Shown here: piece after piece, positions 44,379 to 53,820 of the stretch
How positions within the stretch are numbered: the stretch's first letter is position 1
How the letters are laid out: every line of letters starts with the position of its first letter
Assembly: GCF_000739085.1 (NCBI RefSeq)
Contig: NZ_CP009110.1
Span: 2,480,001-2,544,000 of the forward strand
Direction: 5' to 3'
From: Amycolatopsis methanolica 239
Lineage (GTDB): Bacteria > Actinomycetota > Actinomycetes > Mycobacteriales > Pseudonocardiaceae
DNA length: 64,000 nucleotides
Program-made: the position numbers and the translations under genes
The notes under the pieces: model-generated
Database searches by the model: none
Told to the model about the DNA's origin: nothing
What the model saw: only the letters and a program-made list of their open reading frames with translations

Positions 44379-46151
44379 GTGAGAGGTCGGTTCGCGGAGC
44401 AGCTGTCCGAGCGGGTTCTGGTGTTCGACGGGGCGATGGGCACCGTCCTGCACGTGGCGGGCAATTCGCTGGACCGGGCGTTGCCGGAACTCACCCTCTC
44501 GAATCCGGAGCTGGTCAGCACCATCCACGAGAGTTACGTGGCCGCGGGCGCGGACGTGCTCCTCACCAACACCTTCGGCGCGAACCGGCTGCGGCTGGCC
44601 GAGCACGGGTGCTCCGTCAGCGCCCGCGACATCAACCTCGCCGCGGTGCGGCTCGCCCGGCAGGCGCGCCGCGGGGTGCACCGGACCATCTTCGTCGCCG
44701 GATCAGTCTCCCCGGCGGTGTCCTCGTCCGCGCGGGCAGGCGTCCGCGCCGACGAGCGCGCCGAGGTCGTGCGCGAGCAGGTCCAGGCCCTGGTCGACGG
44801 CGGCGTCGACCTGCTGGTCCTGGAGACCTTCGGCCACCTCGACGAGCTGGTCGAAGCCATCACGGTCGCCGCGGAGGTCACCGACCTGCCGATCGTCGCC
44901 CAGGCCACCTTCACCAGCGATGGCCTCACCCCGGCCGGCGAGACACCGCGCGAGGTCGTCAAGGCCCTCACCGGCCTCCCGGTCACCGCGGTCGGCGCCA
45001 ACTGCACCGTCGGCCCCCAGCGCATGCTCGCGATCCTCGACGGACTCCGCGACGCCGGCGACCTGCCGGTGGGCGTGCACCCCAACGCGGGCATGCCGCG
45101 GCGCACCGGGCGGCGCTTCACCTATCCGGCCGCCCGCGCGCACTTCGGGCGGTACGCGCGGCGCTTCGCCGAGCACGGCGCCGCCATGATCGGCGGCTGC
45201 TGCGGCACCACACCCGGTCACATCCGCGAGGTCGTCGCGCGCCTGTCCGACCTGCGGCCCCGCCAGGCCAACCCCGTCACGGCCGTGCCCAAGCCGCGCC
45301 CGGCGCCGCCGCAGAGCCCGCTCGCCCGCCGCCTCGCCCGGCCCGGCTTCGTGCTCGCCACGCAGGTCACCCCGCACGGCGAACCGGAGGACGTGGAGCG
45401 GGTCCGCGGCGCCGGCCTGGCGCTGGTCCGCGGCAACTTCGGCGAAGCGCTCCGCCTGGAACGCGAGGCGGGCGTCGACACGATCACCACGGTCACCGCC
45501 TGGGACCGGTCGCTGGCGGCGCTGCAGGCGGACCTGCTCGGCGCCCACGCCTTCGGCCTGCGCACGGTCGTGTGCGAAACCGGAACCCCGGTCCCGCTGG
45601 GCGACTACCCGGGCGCCGACGGCATCTGGGAGGTCGACTCGGTCGGCCTGATCGGGCTGCTCGCGGGCCTCAACTCCGGCCGCGACCACGCCGGCCTCAC
45701 CCTGGCCACCCGCACCGCCTTCCACATCGGCGCGCGCGTCAACCCCGGCGCGGAGGACCCGGACGCCGAACTGTCCCGCACCAAGGCGAAGATCGCCGCG
45801 GGCGCGCAGTTCCTCATCACGCGGCCGGTGTACGAGCTGGAGGGCCTGTCCCGCATGGTCACCGAACTGTCCGGTGTGGACATCCCAGTGCTGGTGGCGA
45901 TCGCGCCGCTGTCCGGCTTCGCCGAAGCCGAGTACCTGGCCTACGAGGTCCCGGACGTGACGATCCCGCCGCGGGCACTGTCCGAACTGGAGGCTGCCGG
46001 GAAGCGGGAGGCCGAGGTCGGGCTGGCGCTCGCCGCGGAGCTGCTCGACGGGGCGCGCGACCTGGTCCGCGGCGCCGTGGTGGTCGCCGACGAGCACCCC
46101 GGCAAGATCGAATCGCTTCTGCGGCAAGAGAAATCGGTGCTTCAGCTGTGA
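44379..46151 (+). CDS. Bifunctional homocysteine S-methyltransferase/methylenetetrahydrofolate reductase
   Basis: A 590-residue fusion. The N-terminal half is a homocysteine methyltransferase: VFDGAMGTVLH, LLTNTFGANRLRL, VGANCTVGPQRM and the zinc cysteines in IGGCCGTTPGHIREV. The C-terminal half (about residue 310 on) is an MTHFR-like barrel: LSRTKAKIAAGAQFLITRPV and VLVAIAPLSG. Makes methionine using methyl groups from folate. GTG 44379 with GGAGGG 4 nt upstream was chosen; longer starts are less supported. Confidence 0.9.
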   Translation: MRGRFAEQLSERVLVFDGAMGTVLHVAGNSLDRALPELTLSNPELVSTIHESYVAAGADVLLTNTFGANRLRLAEHGCSVSARDINLAAVRLARQARRGVHRTIFVAGSVSPAVSSSARAGVRADERAEVVREQVQALVDGGVDLLVLETFGHLDELVEAITVAAEVTDLPIVAQATFTSDGLTPAGETPREVVKALTGLPVTAVGANCTVGPQRMLAILDGLRDAGDLPVGVHPNAGMPRRTGRRFTYPAARAHFGRYARRFAEHGAAMIGGCCGTTPGHIREVVARLSDLRPRQANPVTAVPKPRPAPPQSPLARRLARPGFVLATQVTPHGEPEDVERVRGAGLALVRGNFGEALRLEREAGVDTITTVTAWDRSLAALQADLLGAHAFGLRTVVCETGTPVPLGDYPGADGIWEVDSVGLIGLLAGLNSGRDHAGLTLATRTAFHIGARVNPGAEDPDAELSRTKAKIAAGAQFLITRPVYELEGLSRMVTELSGVDIPVLVAIAPLSGFAEAEYLAYEVPDVTIPPRALSELEAAGKREAEVGLALAAELLDGARDLVRGAVVVADEHPGKIESLLRQEKSVLQL

Positions 46152-46176
46152 CCGGTCGCGGTGTTACCCTCGCTCG

Positions 46177-47322
46177 ATGGCACTGTCGCGCAGGACGGTC
46201 CTGAAGCTGGGGGCACTCGGCACGGCCGGGTGCACGGTCCTCACGGGCCGCGCGGTGGCCGGTGAATCACCACCCGTCGAGCGCGCCCTGCGGGAGGCGA
46301 TGCGCGAACTGCAAGGCGCGCCAGGCGGTCCGCCCGCCATCACCGTCGCGTTCAGACGGAGCCAGGGCACGGCCTTCCACAGCGTCGGCGTGTCCGATGT
46401 GGCGACCGGCCGGAAACCGCGGCCCGACGACCACATGCGTGTGGCGAGCGTGGCGAAGGCGTTCAGCGCCGCGACCGCGCTGTCCCTGGTGAGCCGCCGC
46501 CGGCTGGGGCTCGATGACACGGTCGGGCTGCGGCTGGACGGTTTCCCCCGGCAGTGGTCGGGGGTGACCCTCCGCCAGTTGCTCGGCCACACCAGCGGGA
46601 TCCCGGACTTCAGCCGGTCGCAGCGGTTCCGCGACGCGCTGCTGGCGTCCCTGCAGGACCCGCCGCCCCCGCGCGACCTGCTCGGCTACCTCGACGACCC
46701 CGGCCCGCTGTTCGCGCCTGGCACCAGGTACGCCTACTCCAACTCGGACAACATCCTCGTCGCGCTGGTGTGCGAGGCCGCGACCGGTGCGCGCTACGAA
46801 GACCTGCTGCGGCAGCACGTCACGCAGCCGCTGGGGCTCGGCCGCATCAGCCTGCCGCGCGGCTCCGCGCTGCCCGAACCGCACCTGCACGGCTACGACG
46901 GCGCTGAGGACGTGACCACGCTCGTCGCCGCGGGCTGGAGCTGGGCCTCCGGCGGAGTGGTGTCCACACCGGCCGATCTGGCGCGCTTCATCGGCGGTTA
47001 TAGGGCCCTCCTGCACCCGGCGGTGCGCGCCGCGCAGCTCACGTTCCGGCCGGGCGGTTCGGAACCGCCCGGGCCGGGCGTCAACGCGGCCGGCCTCGGC
47101 ATCTTCCGCTACGACACGCGGTACGGCCGCGTCTACGGGCACACCGGCAACACCCCGGGCTACACGCAGTTCGCCGCGGCCACCCTGGACGGCCGCCGGG
47201 CCGTCGCCGTCAGCGCCACCGCGCAGATCACCCCGGACAGCGACCCCGCGCTGTTCGAGCGGTTGCGCGGGATCTACGAACTCGCCGTCGGCGCGCTCCT
47301 TCACACCAGCGCCAGGTCGTGA
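46177..47322 (+). CDS. Exported serine hydrolase, beta-lactamase/DD-peptidase fold
   Basis: A 381-residue class C beta-lactamase-like protein. N-terminus SRRTVLKLGALGTAGC looks like a twin-arginine signal. Catalytic SxxK is in VASVAKAFSAA, the YxN motif in YAYSNSDN, and HTGNTPGYTQ replaces the KTG box. Possible D-aminopeptidase, esterase or DD-carboxypeptidase of the outer cell envelope. Convergent, 22-nt overlap with the amidohydrolase. Confidence 0.85.
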   Translation: MALSRRTVLKLGALGTAGCTVLTGRAVAGESPPVERALREAMRELQGAPGGPPAITVAFRRSQGTAFHSVGVSDVATGRKPRPDDHMRVASVAKAFSAATALSLVSRRRLGLDDTVGLRLDGFPRQWSGVTLRQLLGHTSGIPDFSRSQRFRDALLASLQDPPPPRDLLGYLDDPGPLFAPGTRYAYSNSDNILVALVCEAATGARYEDLLRQHVTQPLGLGRISLPRGSALPEPHLHGYDGAEDVTTLVAAGWSWASGGVVSTPADLARFIGGYRALLHPAVRAAQLTFRPGGSEPPGPGVNAAGLGIFRYDTRYGRVYGHTGNTPGYTQFAAATLDGRRAVAVSATAQITPDSDPALFERLRGIYELAVGALLHTSARS

Positions 47323-48515
47323 GCGACCACCCGGCCGGCGTGGACCACCGTGCGGTGCGGCAACCGGTCCTGCACGGCGGCCGCGGGCGCCTCGCCGTCG
47401 AGCAGCACCAGCTCCGCCGGGTCGCCGACCGCGAGCCCGGGGCGGTCGTCCACGCCCCGCAGCCGCGGCAGTGACGGGTCGAGCACCGTCGCGCCGCCCC
47501 AGGTGCCCACGGCCAGCGCGTGCTCGACGAGGTGGTCGTTGCGGAACCCGTTGGTGAACGCCAGTTGCCAGGTGCGGTCGAGCAGGTCCGCGTTGCCGTA
47601 GGGGGACCAGTAGTCGCGCTGCCCGTCGTCGCCGAGGCCGACGCGCAGGCCGGCCTCGGTCAGCCGGGTGAGCGGTAGCGTGTTGCGGCCGGGCGGCGCG
47701 ACGGTCGCGACCGAGATGTCCAGCTCGGCCATCTCGGCGAGCACCTCGTCCAGCCGCGGCGGCGGGGTGTGGGCGAGGGTGAAGGCATGCGAGATGGTGA
47801 CCCGGCCGCGCAAGTCCAGCGCCCGCGTCCGCTCGATGATCAGCCCGAGGCTGAACAGGCCCAGCTCGCCGGGCTCGTGCAGGTGGACGTCCACCGGCAC
47901 CCCGTACCGGTCGGCGAGGTCGAACACGATGTCGAGGTGCCGCACCGGGTCGCCGTCGACGCCGCACGGGTCGATGCCGCCCATCACGCCGGCGCCTGCC
48001 CGCAGCGCGGCTTCCATCAGCGAAGGCACGCCGGGTTCGCGCAGCAGCCCGGCCTGCGGGAAGGCGATGATCTCGACGTCGGCCCGGCCGGCGTGCGCCT
48101 CCCGCGCGGCGACGACGGCTTCCAGGCGTTCCAGCTCGCAGTCCGCGTCGACCTGGGCGTAGCCGCGGACGCGGGTGACGCCGTGCGCGATGAGCAGGCC
48201 GAGCATGTGCGTGGACCGCTCGGCCATCGGCGGCCCGCCGTCCCGCCAGTGGGCGCGGTCGTGCAGCATGTTCGCCCACACCCCGCCGGGGGAGTCGTTG
48301 GGCCGCCATGGCAGGCCCAGCCGCGTGGAGTCCAGGTGGACGTGCACGTCGGAGAACGAGGGGACGAGCAACCGCCCCTCGCCCGCCAGCAGCGGCACGC
48401 CCTCCGGTGCGGGGCCGCCGGCCGCGGTCACCGCCGCGATCCGGCCGTCGCGGATCTCCACATCGGACAGTTCGCCGCCCCATGGGCGCACGCCGGTCAG
48501 GTACAGGCCCGTCAC
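47301..48515 (-). CDS. Amidohydrolase, cytosine-deaminase-like
   Basis: A 404-residue metal-dependent hydrolase: metal ligands in SDVHVHLDSTRLG, VDVHLHEPGELG and TISHAFTLAH, acid in LGDDGQRDYWSP, and VGDPAELVLLDGEAP at the C-terminus. Cytosine deaminase-type members deaminate nucleobases or related cyclic amidines. GTG start chosen at 48515. Stand-alone; substrate not determined. Confidence 0.83.
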   Translation of the reverse strand: MTGLYLTGVRPWGGELSDVEIRDGRIAAVTAAGGPAPEGVPLLAGEGRLLVPSFSDVHVHLDSTRLGLPWRPNDSPGGVWANMLHDRAHWRDGGPPMAERSTHMLGLLIAHGVTRVRGYAQVDADCELERLEAVVAAREAHAGRADVEIIAFPQAGLLREPGVPSLMEAALRAGAGVMGGIDPCGVDGDPVRHLDIVFDLADRYGVPVDVHLHEPGELGLFSLGLIIERTRALDLRGRVTISHAFTLAHTPPPRLDEVLAEMAELDISVATVAPPGRNTLPLTRLTEAGLRVGLGDDGQRDYWSPYGNADLLDRTWQLAFTNGFRNDHLVEHALAVGTWGGATVLDPSLPRLRGVDDRPGLAVGDPAELVLLDGEAPAAAVQDRLPHRTVVHAGRVVAHDLALV

Positions 48516-48569
48516 CCGGCCAGCATCGCACGACAGGCGCGGAGGACCGGCTTGATCCATCCTGGGGGG

Positions 48570-49445
48570 GTGGTGGTGGACGACGAGGTGGTCCGGCGGA
48601 CCGCCGGTGTTTCATCGCGGCGGTGGCTGGTGATCGCCGCCGTGGCGGCCGCGCTGACGGTGGCGGTCTACCTGCTGGCCGTGTGGACGGCGAGTGGACA
48701 GGCGCTGGAGAACGCCGCGCTGCGGGGCGCCGACCAGGCGGACGCGGCGGAGTCGGGGCAGGCGTGGCAGGCGCTCGACGAGATCACGGTCTACTCGCTG
48801 GCCGGGGCGACGCTGCTCATCGCGCTGACGGGCGCGCTCCGCCGCCGCTGGGACCTCGCGGTCGCGGCGGTCGGGGTGATCGTGCTCGGCCAGGTGGTCG
48901 TGCAGGTGCTGAAGCGGTTCGTGCTGGTCCGGCCCGCGCTGGTGCCGGTGACGGGCGACTTCGGCCACAACAGCCTGCCCAGTGGCCACACCACGATCGC
49001 CATGACCGTCTTGTTCGCGGCCGTGATCGTCGCGCCGTACCGCTGGCGCGGCGTGGTGATGCTGGTCGTGCTGCCGTGGGCGGTGGGCATCGGCCAGTAC
49101 ACGCTCACCGCGAAGTGGCACCGCCTGTCCGACACCCTCGCCGCCGACGCGATCGCCCTCGCGCTGGCGGGGCTGGCGTCGTGGTGGCTCGCGCGGCGCG
49201 GCGCGGTGCACCCGTACGAGGGAAACCGCCGGATCGGCCGGGTGGTCATCGGCGCCTTCGCGGGGCTCGCCGCCCTGGCCGGCCTGACCCTCGGCGCCAT
49301 CCTGTGGGGTGTCCCGCTGGCGCGCGAGGGCCTGGCCGGGGCGGACGAGTGGGTGATCTACCTGGGCGCCGGATCGTTCGCCTCCGCCGGGTCGATCGTC
49401 GCGGCGCTGGTGTTCCTGCTGTCCTGGCGGCGCCTGGCCACCTAG
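48570..49445 (+). CDS. PAP2-family membrane phosphatase
   Basis: A 291-residue polytopic membrane protein with the phosphatidic acid phosphatase signature: KRFVLVRPALVP, SLPSGHTTIAMTVLF and KWHRLSDTLAADAIAL. Likely dephosphorylates a lipid phosphate at the membrane. One of three tandem GTG codons (48570-48578) is the start. The TAG stop is part of the CTAG target of the following IS5-type element. Confidence 0.85.
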   Translation: MVVDDEVVRRTAGVSSRRWLVIAAVAAALTVAVYLLAVWTASGQALENAALRGADQADAAESGQAWQALDEITVYSLAGATLLIALTGALRRRWDLAVAAVGVIVLGQVVVQVLKRFVLVRPALVPVTGDFGHNSLPSGHTTIAMTVLFAAVIVAPYRWRGVVMLVVLPWAVGIGQYTLTAKWHRLSDTLAADAIALALAGLASWWLARRGAVHPYEGNRRIGRVVIGAFAGLAALAGLTLGAILWGVPLAREGLAGADEWVIYLGAGSFASAGSIVAALVFLLSWRRLAT

Positions 49446-50387
49446 GGCGTGTCTGACAATGCCTTTGTTCAGGTGATGGCGTCGTGGATGAGGATGGCGG
49501 CGCGGTAGAGGGTGGCGAGTTTGTCGAATCGGGTGGCGATGCCGCGCCATTGTTTGAGCTGGTTGAAGCTGCGTTCGATGACGTTGCGGCCGCGGTAGTC
49601 CTGGGCGTGGAAGGCAGGTGGTCGTCCACCGCGGGAACCGCGGCGTTTCCGGTGTTCTGCTTGGTCGGCCGGTTCGGGGATCACCGCCCGGATCCCCCGC
49701 CTGCGTAGGTGTGTGCGGATGGCTCGGGAGGAGTAGGCCTTGTCTGCGCGCACCCGGTCGGGGCGGGTCCGTGCTCGCCCGCCGCCCTGTCGGGGCACCT
49801 GCAGGCGGGCCATCAGCGGTTCGAACATCGGTGAGTCCCCGGCCTGCCCCGGTGTCAGCAGGGTGGCCAGTGCGCGTGCGTTCCCGTCGACGACACGGTG
49901 GATCTTGGTGGTCCAGCCGCCACGCGAGCGGCCGATAGCGTGATCAGGCGGCTCGATGCCGGGTTTCGTGTAGTTCGATCCAGCCCCCTGTGTGGCGGGT
50001 GATGGTCGTGGCGTGCTGATGCGCCCGCGCGATGGTGGAGTCGGCCGACACCGACCAGTCGATCAGCCCGGTCGCGTCCGCGGCGGCCTGGAGTCGCTGC
50101 AGCACCACATCCCAGGTGCCCTCCCGGGCCAGCCGGCGGTGCCAGGTCCAGATCGTCTGCCACGGCCCGAACACCGCCGGCACATCCCGCCACGCGAGCC
50201 CGCAGCGGTAGCGGTAGATGATCCCCTCCACCATCGCCCGCGCATCCGAAAACGGACGCCCCGGCCTACCCGTCCCGCGCCGGCAACAAATCCTTGATCA
50301 ACACCCACTGCTCATCCGAGAGCATCTGAAACCGCGACACGACCAGCAGCATCCCAGCCCCCAACCGCGATCTTTGTCAAACACGCC
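49446..50387 (-). mobile_element. IS5-family insertion sequence (IS427-like)
   Basis: 942 bp with 14-bp near-perfect inverted ends, GGCGTGTCTGACAA and GGCGTGTTTGACAA, flanked on both sides by CTAG (49442-49445 and 50388-50391). The flanks rejoin cleanly, so the insertion is precise. The internal gene is an IS5-type transposase on the minus strand. Confidence 0.88.
49469..50352 (-). pseudogene. IS5-family transposase in three frames
   Basis: From ATG 50352: SRFQMLSDEQWVLIKDLLPA, then a stop right after the GDG-type end of that block (about 50275). The next frame carries MVEGIIYRYRCGLAWRDVPA, WQTIWTWHRRLAREGTWD and VSADSTIARAHQH to about 49985. The last carries YTKPGIEPPDHAIGRSRGGW, then ADKAYSSRAIRTHLRRRGI and RNVIERSFNQLKQWRGIATR to 49469. 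The second change is where IS427-type elements often use programmed frameshifting; the first would abolish synthesis. Confidence 0.8.
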
Positions 50388-50394
50388 CTAGGCG

Positions 50395-51183
50395 TCAGCC
50401 GAGCAGCTTGCCGCGCAGCTCGGCCACGTCGGCCGCGTCGAAGCCGTGCGCGTCCAGCCACGTCACGACGCCCCCGTAGCGCCGGCCGACCTCTCCGAGG
50501 AACAGCGACATCGTCTCCGGCTTGGGGCGGTGGTCGTCGTCGTCCGGGCGCTTGTCCAGGTCCGGCGCGTAGGTGGGGGAGGCGCGCAGCCGGTCCAGGA
50601 TCTCGTGGATCCGCTCGCCGCTGGCGGCGTAGTCGGCGATCACCGCGTCCCGCCGCACCCCGGCGACCGTGAGCGCGAACGCGGTCACCACGCCGGTCCG
50701 GTCCTTGCCCGCCGCGCAGTGCACCAGCGCCGCGCCCGGCGCGCCGGCGATCGTGCGCAGGGCGCCGACGATGCTCTCCGGCCGGTCCTCCAGGTAACCC
50801 AGGTACAGCGCGGTCATCACGTCGTCGGGGAACCGCTCGATCGTTCGCTGCCGCCGCTTCAGGTAGAGGGCGTCACTGATGTCGTCGGCCGTCGCGTCGG
50901 TGGTGCCGCCGCTCTCCGGCAGGACCGAGTAGTGGTGGTGCCGCACCGACTCGACGCTGGTCAGCGGCCCCGGGCCCTCCTTGGTCACCTCGGGGGTGCC
51001 GCGCAGGTCGACCACCGTCGTCAGGCCGAAGTCGTCGACCAGGACCTTGATGTCGCGTGGCGTGAGCCCCTGCAGGTTGTCCGACCGCAGCAGCCGCCGC
51101 TCCGCGACCGCGCCGCCGTCCTCGGTGGGCAGGCCGCCGACGTCGCGGGCGTTGACCGCCCCCTCCAGTTCGAGCCAGTGCAT
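50395..51183 (-). CDS. Tyrosine-protein phosphatase
   Basis: A 262-residue phosphatase with P-loop HCAAGKDRTGVVTAFAL, VVDLRGTPE and NARDVGGLPTEDG, typical of actinobacterial PtpB-like tyrosine/serine/lipid phosphatases. The ATG at 51183 aligns with the conserved GAVNARDVGG start. Its stop lies 4 nt from the CTAG flank of the IS5 element. Confidence 0.9.
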   Translation of the reverse strand: MHWLELEGAVNARDVGGLPTEDGGAVAERRLLRSDNLQGLTPRDIKVLVDDFGLTTVVDLRGTPEVTKEGPGPLTSVESVRHHHYSVLPESGGTTDATADDISDALYLKRRQRTIERFPDDVMTALYLGYLEDRPESIVGALRTIAGAPGAALVHCAAGKDRTGVVTAFALTVAGVRRDAVIADYAASGERIHEILDRLRASPTYAPDLDKRPDDDDHRPKPETMSLFLGEVGRRYGGVVTWLDAHGFDAADVAELRGKLLG

Positions 51184-51194
51184 GACCCCATGGT

Positions 51195-51881
51195 TCACCG
51201 CGCCGCCGATCCCGCCAAGGGCCGCGCGCGGTCGCCGGGTCCGGCCGGCGCCGGGAGCGTGCCGGTGACCCCGCGCCGCAGCAACCACCGCCACCAGCCC
51301 AGCATCCCGATGTGCAAGGCGATCAGGTGCCCGGCGAACGTCACGATCCCGCCCAGCGTCCCGGGCCCGTTTATGAGGTAGATCACGACGATCCCGGCCT
51401 CGATCGCGGGGACGGTCCACAGCCGGAACCGGCGCGCCAGCACCGGCACGAGCGCGCCGGCGGTGGCGAAGAACCCGTAGCTGACCCCGATGTCGAGCCA
51501 GCGGCTGTCGGTGGCGGGCAGCAACCCCTCGGCGAGCGCCCACATGACCGGCAGCTCGGTCGCCAGCGTCGCGAGCACGTGCCCGCTCGCGAAGACCGCG
51601 CACGTCCACCCCGCCCCGATCCGGCGCTCCAGCGGGGCGACGGCGAACGTGAAGATGATCACGTACACGAGCGAGCCGTCGTCGCCGAGCCACAGCGCGC
51701 TGCTGACCAGGCTCATCACCGCCCGGTGCCACAGGTTGTGCGCGTCGGTGCTGGCCAGCTCCAGCAGGCGCGCCGAGACCGTCTCGCCGAGCAGGTGCTG
51801 CAGCGCGGTGGTGGCCAGCAGCAGCACGAGGTACCAGAACGTGAACGGGGTGCTCACGGGGCTGGGCAGCAACCTAGGCAC
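51195..51881 (-). CDS. Rhomboid-like membrane protein
   Basis: A 228-residue protein with about six hydrophobic segments. GVSYGFFATAGALVPVL holds a GxSxG-like serine near the fourth helix, and FAGHLIALHIGMLGWW contains the histidine of the last helix, matching the rhomboid-like family of actinobacteria. Protease activity is plausible but not proven. Lies 11 nt upstream of the phosphatase, probably the same transcript. Confidence 0.75.
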   Translation of the reverse strand: MPRLLPSPVSTPFTFWYLVLLLATTALQHLLGETVSARLLELASTDAHNLWHRAVMSLVSSALWLGDDGSLVYVIIFTFAVAPLERRIGAGWTCAVFASGHVLATLATELPVMWALAEGLLPATDSRWLDIGVSYGFFATAGALVPVLARRFRLWTVPAIEAGIVVIYLINGPGTLGGIVTFAGHLIALHIGMLGWWRWLLRRGVTGTLPAPAGPGDRARPLAGSAAR

Positions 51882-51964
51882 GATCGCAGTCTTCCCGCGC
51901 GCGCTGTGAAAACACTGTGACCACCCGTCCGGGGCAGCGTCGGCCGAGGCGCACGATCTGCTCC

Positions 51965-52105
51965 GTGCCGCGAACGCGCCTGCGCGACGGTGAGCCCGGC
52001 GCGGCGGCGGAGCTGCGGGACCGGGCGCAGGGCCTCGGCGCCGTGGTGCGCGAGCGGCGGTCGCACGAACAGCAGTGGCGCCCGGCCGCGGAGAAATCGC
52101 GGTGA
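51965..52105 (+). CDS. Possible small basic protein
   Basis: A 46-residue frame from GTG 51965, rich in Arg and Glu (LRDGEPGAAAELRDRAQGLG), ending 33 bp before the aminotransferase start. No clear ribosome-binding site or homology that I recognise. It may be only the leader region of the aminotransferase gene. Confidence 0.3.
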   Translation: MPRTRLRDGEPGAAAELRDRAQGLGAVVRERRSHEQQWRPAAEKSR

Positions 52106-52137
52106 CCGTTGCCGCGGAGGTCGGTTAGCGTCCAGGC

Positions 52138-53151
52138 ATGCGCACAGCCTTCGGAGCCGAGTTCGACGTCCCCGCCGGATACCTCAACACTCCGAGCATC
52201 GGGATCCCGCCCGCGGCGGTGGCCGACGCGGTGGCGGCGTCCGTCGAGGCCTGGCGCGCCGGCGCCCACCAGCCCGGCGACTTCGACCCGCTCGTCGCGC
52301 GGGCCCGGGAGTCCTTCGCGCGGCTCGTCGGCGTGCCCGCGGACCGGATCGCCATCGGCGCGGCCGTGTCGCAGCTGCTCGCGAGCGTCGCGGCCGGGCT
52401 GCCCGACGGCGCCCGCGTGCTGACCGCCGAGGGGGAGTTCACCAGCGCGACGTTCCCGTTCGCCGCCCGCGGCGCGCGCGTCACCGAGGTCCCGGTCGCC
52501 GAGCTGCCCGGCGCCGTCCGCGGCCACGACCTGGTGGTCGTGAGCGTCGCGCAGTCCAGGGACGGCGCGCTGGCGGACCTGGACGCCCTGCGCGCGGAGT
52601 CCGAAGCCGCGGGCGTCCCGGTCGCCCTCGACGCGACCCAGGCTGCCGGCTGGATGCCGCTGGACCTGGAGTGGGCCGACTGGGTGGTGGCCGCGGGCTA
52701 CAAGTGGCTGATGTCCCCGCGCGGCTGCGCCTGGCTGGCGGTGCACCCGCGCGCCGCCGGGCGCACGGTGCCCGTCGCCGCCAACTGGTACGCGGGCGAG
52801 GACCCGTGGCAGGCCACCTACGGCATGCCGCTGCGCCTGGCCGAGGGGTCGCGCCGGTTCGACGTGTCGCCGGTGTGGTTCGCGCACGCCGGCGCGGCGG
52901 TGGCGTTGCCGTACCTGGCTTCGCTGGACCTGACCGCGGTCCGCGCGCACGACGTCAAACTGGCCGACACCCTGCTGACCAGGCTCGGCCTGCCGGAACA
53001 GGGCAGCGCGATCGTGGCGCTGGACGCCGATCCGGCCGCGCTCGCCCGTGCCGGGGTCACGGCCAGCGTCCGCGCGGGCCGGGCGCGCGTCGGCTTCCAT
53101 CTCTACAACACCGAGGACGACGTCGAACGGGTTCTGGACGCGCTGCGGTGA
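52138..53151 (+). CDS. PLP-dependent class V aminotransferase, EgtE-like
   Basis: A 337-residue class V aminotransferase: GYLNTPSIGIPP at the N-terminus, cofactor contact in LDATQAAGWMPLD and the PLP lysine in VAAGYKWLMSPRGCAWL. Length and opening resemble EgtE, the C-S lyase of ergothioneine synthesis, but no other egt genes adjoin, so another cysteine desulfurase-like role is possible. Confidence 0.8.
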   Translation: MRTAFGAEFDVPAGYLNTPSIGIPPAAVADAVAASVEAWRAGAHQPGDFDPLVARARESFARLVGVPADRIAIGAAVSQLLASVAAGLPDGARVLTAEGEFTSATFPFAARGARVTEVPVAELPGAVRGHDLVVVSVAQSRDGALADLDALRAESEAAGVPVALDATQAAGWMPLDLEWADWVVAAGYKWLMSPRGCAWLAVHPRAAGRTVPVAANWYAGEDPWQATYGMPLRLAEGSRRFDVSPVWFAHAGAAVALPYLASLDLTAVRAHDVKLADTLLTRLGLPEQGSAIVALDADPAALARAGVTASVRAGRARVGFHLYNTEDDVERVLDALR

Positions 53152-53184
53152 GTCACCCGGCCGAGTGAGCTACGGTGTCCCCCC

Positions 53185-53820
53185 GTGGTTAGTGCGCAGT
53201 TCACTCCCGGCCGCGGCGACACCGCGCCGCTGCCCCGGATCCCCGCCGGACCGCCGTCCCGGCGCGCGGGCGGCCCGCTGCTCAAGGCCGCCGGACTGGT
53301 GGCGGTGGCGGTCGTGGCGGGACTCGTGTGGTGGCTGGTCCGCGGCGGCTCCTCCGACGAGGCCCCGCCGGCGGCCCAGTCGCAGGCCAAGGAGTTCCAG
53401 TTCGTGGTCAGCGACGGCCCGGTGGGCGCGACCGACTGCGCGGCGAACTCCTACTCGCAGGTGAGGCAGTTCTTCACGCAGCACCCGTGCCAGCGGCTGA
53501 CCCGCGCCCTCTACACGACCAGCAGCGGGGCCGGCCGCGCGCTGGTGTCGGTCGCGGTCGTGGCCATGCCCGCCCCGGAGGACGCGCAGCAGCTGAAGAA
53601 GCTCGCCGACACTGACGGCACCGGCAACGTGAACGACCTGGTGCGCGATGGCACGGCGAAGATCCCGGGCGCACCGAAACTCGCCGACGGCGACTATCTG
53701 TCCCGCGTCACCGGCGCCTCGGTGACCATCGTGCTGTCCGCCTTCTTCGACGGCCACTCCGACGAGGCCACGCTGCAGCGCATCAGCAAGGAGGCGCTGG
53801 ACCTCGCGCCGGGCGCTTAA
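53185..53820 (+). CDS. Membrane-anchored protein of unknown function
   Basis: A 211-residue protein: a proline-rich cytosolic N-terminus, one membrane helix (AAGLVAVAVVAGLVWWLV), and an extracytoplasmic domain of about 150 residues with two cysteines (GATDCAANSYSQ and HPCQRLTRAL). Actinobacteria have many such proteins. The GTG start follows the aminotransferase by 33 nt. Confidence 0.75.
   Translation: MVSAQFTPGRGDTAPLPRIPAGPPSRRAGGPLLKAAGLVAVAVVAGLVWWLVRGGSSDEAPPAAQSQAKEFQFVVSDGPVGATDCAANSYSQVRQFFTQHPCQRLTRALYTTSSGAGRALVSVAVVAMPAPEDAQQLKKLADTDGTGNVNDLVRDGTAKIPGAPKLADGDYLSRVTGASVTIVLSAFFDGHSDEATLQRISKEALDLAPGA

Noticed and set aside
47769-48569. Long plus-strand frame upstream of the PAP2 gene
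   Set aside because: It is antisense to the amidohydrolase, which has clear metal-binding motifs.
52138-53151. Ergothioneine biosynthesis cluster
   Set aside because: Only an EgtE-like and, far away, a ligase-like gene are present; EgtB, EgtC and EgtD are absent.
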